A stretch of DNA of 15,956 bases. Source: Thermoplasmata archaeon. GTDB taxonomy: Archaea > Thermoplasmatota > Thermoplasmata > UBA184. Shown here piece by piece: positions 12,463 through 15,956 of the stretch (position 1 is the first letter of the stretch; each line of letters starts with the position of its first letter). The stretch is from positions 1 to 15,956 of the forward strand of contig DAHVAA010000012.1 of NCBI GenBank assembly GCA_027314845.1. The letters run 5' to 3'. Under the pieces are notes generated by a model that was given only the letters and a program-made list of their open reading frames with translations, was not told the origin of the DNA and did no database searches. A program made the translations under genes and the position numbers.

Positions 12463-14772
12463 ATGTCAGAGTGGTCGGAGGATGTCGGGGTCGTCCCCTT
12501 CCGCTCCGCGTCGATCGCGGAACTCGGCCGGACCTCGGGCGACCGCGGGCTGGGTTTCGACCGCGCAGAGCTCGGCCGCTTGCGCGACTACTTCCGGGCC
12601 GAGGGTCGGGACCCGACGGATGTCGAGCTCGCCGGCATCGCCCAGAGCTGGCGCGAGCACTGCAGTTACACGAGCTCGCGCCCATTCCTCCGGCGGGCGT
12701 TCCGGGGACTGCGGGAACCTCCGCGCGTGCTCGGCACCGGCGATGCGGGAGTGATGCGGTTCGAGCCCGGGTTCGCCTACGCCCTACGGATTGAGTCGCA
12801 CAACCACCCGTCGGCCGTCGAGCCGTACGGGGGCGCCGCGACGGGCATCGGCGGCATCCTGCGGGATGTCCTGGCCGTGGGCGCTAAACCGGTCGCGCTC
12901 TCCGACCCCTTGTTCTTCGGCCCGCTCGACCTCTCGGCCGACCGGACCCCGACGGGCGTCCGGTCGCCACGGTACATCGCCGAGGGGGTCATCGCGGGGA
13001 TCCGCGACTACGGGAACCGGGTCGGCGTCCCCACCGTCTCGGGCGGGGTCTACTTCGACCCGTCCTACGTCGTGAACCCCCTCGTCAACGTCGGCTGCGT
13101 CGGGTTCCTTCCCCGTTCGCGGCTCCGCCCGAATCGGGCGCAGGCCGCGGGCGACCGGCTCGTCCTGGTCGGCGGGCTGACCGGTCGGGATGGGATCGGG
13201 GGGGTCTCGTTCGCTTCGAAGGAGCTCACCGACCGCAGCGAGTCGGAGTCCCGCGGCGCTGTGCAGCTCGGGAACCCGATCATGAAGGAGCCGCTCATCC
13301 ACGCCTGCCTGGAAGCGTTCGACCGCGGGCTCGTGCGCGCGCTCAAGGACCTTGGAGGCGGAGGCGTCGCGACCGCCGCGGGGGAGCTCGCCTTCGCCGG
13401 AGGCTTCGGCCTCGCGATCGACCTCGCCCGCGTTCCGCTGCGCGAGCAGGGTCTACTCCCCTGGGAGGTCTGGGTTTCGGAATCCCAGGAGCGGATGGTG
13501 CTCGACGTCCGGCCCCGCGATCTGCCCGCTCTCGCGGAGATCTTCCGGCGCTACGACGTTCCCATGACCGACCTCGGCGAGGTGACCGAGGGGCCATACG
13601 AGTCCATCGAGTGGCGCGGAGCCCCCGCGGGCCACCTTCGGCTCGGATTCCGGGTCGACCCGCCCCCGGCTCGCCGGACCGTCCGCGCCCGCGGGCGGCG
13701 CAAGCCCTCTCCGCCGGTCACCCCTTCCACCGAGATCGGCGCGCTCTTCGAGGATCTCGTGCTCGCGCCGGACTCGCTCTCTCGGGAGGGAGTGATCCGT
13801 GTGTATGACCACGAAGTGCAGGGTCGGACCGTCGTGAAACCGTTGCACGGCGGCGTCGCATCTCCGTCGCACGGGGATGCCGCCGTACTTCAGCCCCGGC
13901 CGGAGAGCGCGCGCGGACTTGCGATCACGACCGCGGCACAACCATGGGCGTGCCGGGAGGACCCACGGACCGGGGCGGAGCTCGTGGTCGAAGAGGCGGC
14001 CCGCAACCTCTACGCGGTCGGCGCGCGACCGGATGCGTTCACCAACTGCCTCAACTTCGGGAACCCCGAGGACCCACGGGTTCTCGGCGACTTTGCGGCC
14101 GTGACCGCCGGGTTGGGCCGAGCGGCCCGGGCGCTCGGTTTCGCCGTGCCGAGCGGCAACGTGAGCTTTTACAACGGGGGCCTCGGCGCCGAGATCCCTC
14201 CGACCCCCGTCCTTCTCGCCACGGGGATCGTGACGGACATCGCTCACGCTACCACGGCGGACCTCAAGGAGGCAGGGAGCTCGCTCTACCTCGTCGGACG
14301 GTCGCGGCCGGAACTTGGCGGCTCGCTCTGGGCCCGGCGGAACGGCCGAACCGGCCTCGCCGTCCCTCGTTCCGACCCCAGTGCGGTGCGGCGGGCGGGA
14401 GAACGGCTCCTGGTCGCGATGCAACATGGTCTGGTCCGGGCTGCCCACGACGTTTCGGACGGCGGACTCGCGGTGACGCTCGCCGAGATGGCATTCGGCG
14501 GACACCTGGGGTTCGACGTCGACCTGGAGCGGGCCGGCCTCGAGGCACCAGCGATCGGCCTGGTTGCCGAAGGCGGGTCCCGCTGGGTGGTCGAAGTGCC
14601 CGAGCGGTCGGCCGCCCGCTTCGAGCGCACGCTGGGCCGGGTACCCCACGCGCGGTTGGGACGTGTCCGAAAGGAGCCTTTCGCCGTATGGCAAGCCGCC
14701 GACGCCCTCCTCGCTCGCATTCCGCTCGATCCCCTCTACGAACGATGGCGAGGAGGGCTCGGTCTCCCGTGA
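12463..14772 (+). CDS. purL: Phosphoribosylformylglycinamidine synthase, PurL subunit
   Basis: A 769-residue small-type PurL that makes FGAM from FGAR, ATP and ammonia. Visible hallmarks: AQSWREHCSYTSSRPFLRR with the catalytic His66; SHNHPSAVEPYGGAATGIGG from about 112; PTVSGGVYFDPSYVVNPLVN; GGLTGRDGIGGVSFASKEL; ALKDLGGGGVATAAGELAFA; and in the second half NCLNFGNPEDPRVLGDF and AVPSGNVSFYN. The two homologous halves of the AIRS/FGAM fold are both complete. It lacks the glutaminase and linker domains of the large bacterial enzyme, so it needs PurS (just upstream) and PurQ. PurQ is not in this window. ATP-dependent action in the cytoplasm is expected. Confidence 0.97.
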   Translation: MSEWSEDVGVVPFRSASIAELGRTSGDRGLGFDRAELGRLRDYFRAEGRDPTDVELAGIAQSWREHCSYTSSRPFLRRAFRGLREPPRVLGTGDAGVMRFEPGFAYALRIESHNHPSAVEPYGGAATGIGGILRDVLAVGAKPVALSDPLFFGPLDLSADRTPTGVRSPRYIAEGVIAGIRDYGNRVGVPTVSGGVYFDPSYVVNPLVNVGCVGFLPRSRLRPNRAQAAGDRLVLVGGLTGRDGIGGVSFASKELTDRSESESRGAVQLGNPIMKEPLIHACLEAFDRGLVRALKDLGGGGVATAAGELAFAGGFGLAIDLARVPLREQGLLPWEVWVSESQERMVLDVRPRDLPALAEIFRRYDVPMTDLGEVTEGPYESIEWRGAPAGHLRLGFRVDPPPARRTVRARGRRKPSPPVTPSTEIGALFEDLVLAPDSLSREGVIRVYDHEVQGRTVVKPLHGGVASPSHGDAAVLQPRPESARGLAITTAAQPWACREDPRTGAELVVEEAARNLYAVGARPDAFTNCLNFGNPEDPRVLGDFAAVTAGLGRAARALGFAVPSGNVSFYNGGLGAEIPPTPVLLATGIVTDIAHATTADLKEAGSSLYLVGRSRPELGGSLWARRNGRTGLAVPRSDPSAVRRAGERLLVAMQHGLVRAAHDVSDGGLAVTLAEMAFGGHLGFDVDLERAGLEAPAIGLVAEGGSRWVVEVPERSAARFERTLGRVPHARLGRVRKEPFAVWQAADALLARIPLDPLYERWRGGLGLP

Positions 14773-14779
14773 CCGTCTC

Positions 14780-14784
14780 GGGAG
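14780..14784 (+). promoter_or_regulatory. Ribosome binding site of dph6
   Basis: GGGAG seven bases before the TTG at 14792, just after the purL stop codon. It supports a TTG start because no ATG or GTG exists in frame between here and the PP-loop. Confidence 0.6.
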
Positions 14785-14791
14785 CTCGGGG

Positions 14792-15496
14792 TTGACCGTC
14801 AGCGCCCTCGTCTCGGGCGGCAAGGACTCGGTCTATGCGAGCTATCTTGCGGACACGCAAGGCTGGCCGGTCGACGAGCTCATCACCCTCCGCCCGTCGA
14901 ACGCCGACTCCCTGATGTTCCACACTCCCAACCTCGACCTCGTCGCGCTTCAAGCCGCCGCCTGGGGAAAGCGCCACCGTGCGATCCCGGTGCCGAACGA
15001 GGGGGAAGGTGCGGAGCTCGCCGCGCTCGAGACGGCGCTCGCCGGCGAGACCGGGCCGGTCGTGGTCGGCGCGATCGCCTCCTCCTTCCAATGGACGCGT
15101 GTCCTTCGCGTCGCGGACCGCGTCGGCCGACGCGTCTACGCTCCCCTCTGGCGGGTCGACGCGCGACGGGTCGTACGAGAGGAGATCGCCGCCGGACTCG
15201 ATGTGCGGCTCGTCCACCTCGCCGCCGAGCCGCTGACCCCCGAACTACTCGGTCGTCGCCTCGACCCCGGACTCCTTTCCGAGCTGGAGCGGCGGAGCCG
15301 AGAGGTGCGGCCCGTGAACGTCGCCGGAGAGGGAGGGGAGTACGAGACCCTCGTCGTGGACGCGCCGTTCTGGTCGCACCGGATCTCGATCGACTCGACT
15401 CGCACCGCGACGGACCGCTCTACGTCGCGATGGATCGTGGACACCGCCCATCTCGCCTCACGGGACCGCGGGGCCGTTCCCGGAGGCCCGTCATGA
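14792..15496 (+). CDS. dph6: Diphthine-ammonia ligase (ATP pyrophosphatase family)
   Basis: A 234-residue protein that carries the PP-loop SGGKDS at residues 8-13, which binds ATP. It also has the family marker MFHTPN (about 42-47) and the C-terminal signature GEGGEYETLVVDAPFW (179-194). These identify the Dph6/DUF71 group, which amidates diphthine to diphthamide on elongation factor 2. The start is TTG at 14792; the open frame continues upstream into purL but without homology. It lies 19 bases after purL and overlaps the next gene by ATGA. Its neighbours here are purine genes rather than other diphthamide genes. A paralogue in this family with another amide-forming role is the main alternative. 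Confidence 0.9.
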   Translation: MTVSALVSGGKDSVYASYLADTQGWPVDELITLRPSNADSLMFHTPNLDLVALQAAAWGKRHRAIPVPNEGEGAELAALETALAGETGPVVVGAIASSFQWTRVLRVADRVGRRVYAPLWRVDARRVVREEIAAGLDVRLVHLAAEPLTPELLGRRLDPGLLSELERRSREVRPVNVAGEGGEYETLVVDAPFWSHRISIDSTRTATDRSTSRWIVDTAHLASRDRGAVPGGPS

Positions 15497-15956
15497 CCCC
15501 CGCCCGCCGATCCAGCGCGCGCGGAGAGTTGCCGGCGCGAACGCGCACCGCGGTCGATCGGGTCTTCCAAGCGCTCGGGGACGCCCGCGCGCGGCCGAAT
15601 CTCCCTTGGCTCGCGTTCCTCAGCGGCGCGCCGGTCGAACGCCTCGCGCCGTTTCTCGCGGAGCTCGAAGAGCTCGTGCCGTTCGCCGTGGAGATCCGCC
15701 GCCGGCACGTCGAGGCGGGCCGCCCCGGGTATGCGCAGTTCCGGGCGCCGTTCGAGCTCTACGTCCTCGTCCGCCATCTCCGGCCCGAGCATATCATCGA
15801 GACCGTGGTCAGTAGCGGTGTCTCCTCCGCGCACTTCCTGCTCGCGCTCCGGCGGAACGGTCGGGGGCAGCTCCACTCGATCGACCTCCCCCTCCACCAG
15901 ACCGGCCCGGAGTTCGGGCCCCGCGACTCTCCCGTCGCGCTCCCCCCGGGCCGGTT
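15493..15956 (+). CDS. SAM-dependent methyltransferase-like protein, N-terminal part (cut by window end)
   Basis: An open frame from the ATG at 15493 runs 154 codons to the window edge with no stop. The first ~85 residues are helical and Arg-rich. Then come YVLVRHLRPEHIIETVVSSG and VSSAHFLLALRRNGRGQLHS, followed by IDLP. This matches the first strand, SAM-binding turn and acidic second strand (Asp131) of class I methyltransferases of the Methyltransf_24 kind. Such proteins usually read ETG at the turn; here it is ETV (Val105), a small oddity. The substrate cannot be told. The ATGA overlap with dph6 argues for joint translation. Confidence 0.72.
   Translation, partial: MTPARRSSARGELPARTRTAVDRVFQALGDARARPNLPWLAFLSGAPVERLAPFLAELEELVPFAVEIRRRHVEAGRPGYAQFRAPFELYVLVRHLRPEHIIETVVSSGVSSAHFLLALRRNGRGQLHSIDLPLHQTGPEFGPRDSPVALPPGR

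Noticed and set aside
14564..14791. Upstream extension of dph6 overlapping purL
   Set aside because: The 76 added codons run out of frame through the end of purL, which is clearly coding; homology begins right after the TTG at 14792.
1..15956. CRISPR arrays, insertion sequences, phage or defence genes
   Set aside because: No spaced direct repeats, transposase motifs or terminal inverted repeats were seen; the gene content is housekeeping.

Overview
The window is a GC-rich piece of an archaeal chromosome. At the left edge the minus strand carries the 5' end of an archaeal 16S rRNA gene, recognised by the conserved start TCCGGTTGATCCTGCCGG. In the middle is an archaeal RNA polymerase operon (rpoH, rpoB, rpoA1, rpoA2, rpl30e, nusA). 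The large B subunit is one uninterrupted gene, whereas many euryarchaea split it, and the largest subunit is split into A' and A''. With the 16S 5' sequence and an unlinked look to the rRNA locus, this best fits a GC-rich member of the Thermoplasmata/Thermoplasmatota. That placement is inference; a 16S or RpoB tree would settle it.

Minus-strand block, in transcription order from about 11.97 kb down to 1: a TATA box drives a 57-residue unknown protein, a stand-alone Lrp/AsnC-type ligand-binding domain, and a UPF0147 protein (start and stop overlap ATGA). A second TATA box precedes a tRNA-Lys(UUU) gene that appears to be interrupted twice, in the D-loop and in the T-loop. Only 21 bases after the tRNA 3' end the RNA polymerase operon begins. 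It continues with gaps of a few bases through rpoB, rpoA1, rpoA2, rpl30e and nusA. After nusA, where many archaea continue with rps12, rps7 and elongation factor genes, this genome has a Dps-type ferritin, a HAD hydrolase and then the 16S promoter and leader.

Plus-strand block from about 12.19 kb: purS and purL (two of the three parts of FGAM synthase in purine synthesis), then dph6 (diphthine-ammonia ligase, for modification of elongation factor 2), then the start of a SAM-dependent methyltransferase cut off by the window end. These four genes are tightly spaced and diverge from the minus-strand block at a roughly 275-base intergenic region that holds both promoters.

The feature most worth a second look is the doubly interrupted tRNA-Lys placed directly in the leader of the RNA polymerase operon. 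No CRISPR array, insertion sequence or phage gene was seen. Many long open frames lie opposite the real genes; they follow from the high GC content and are not annotated.
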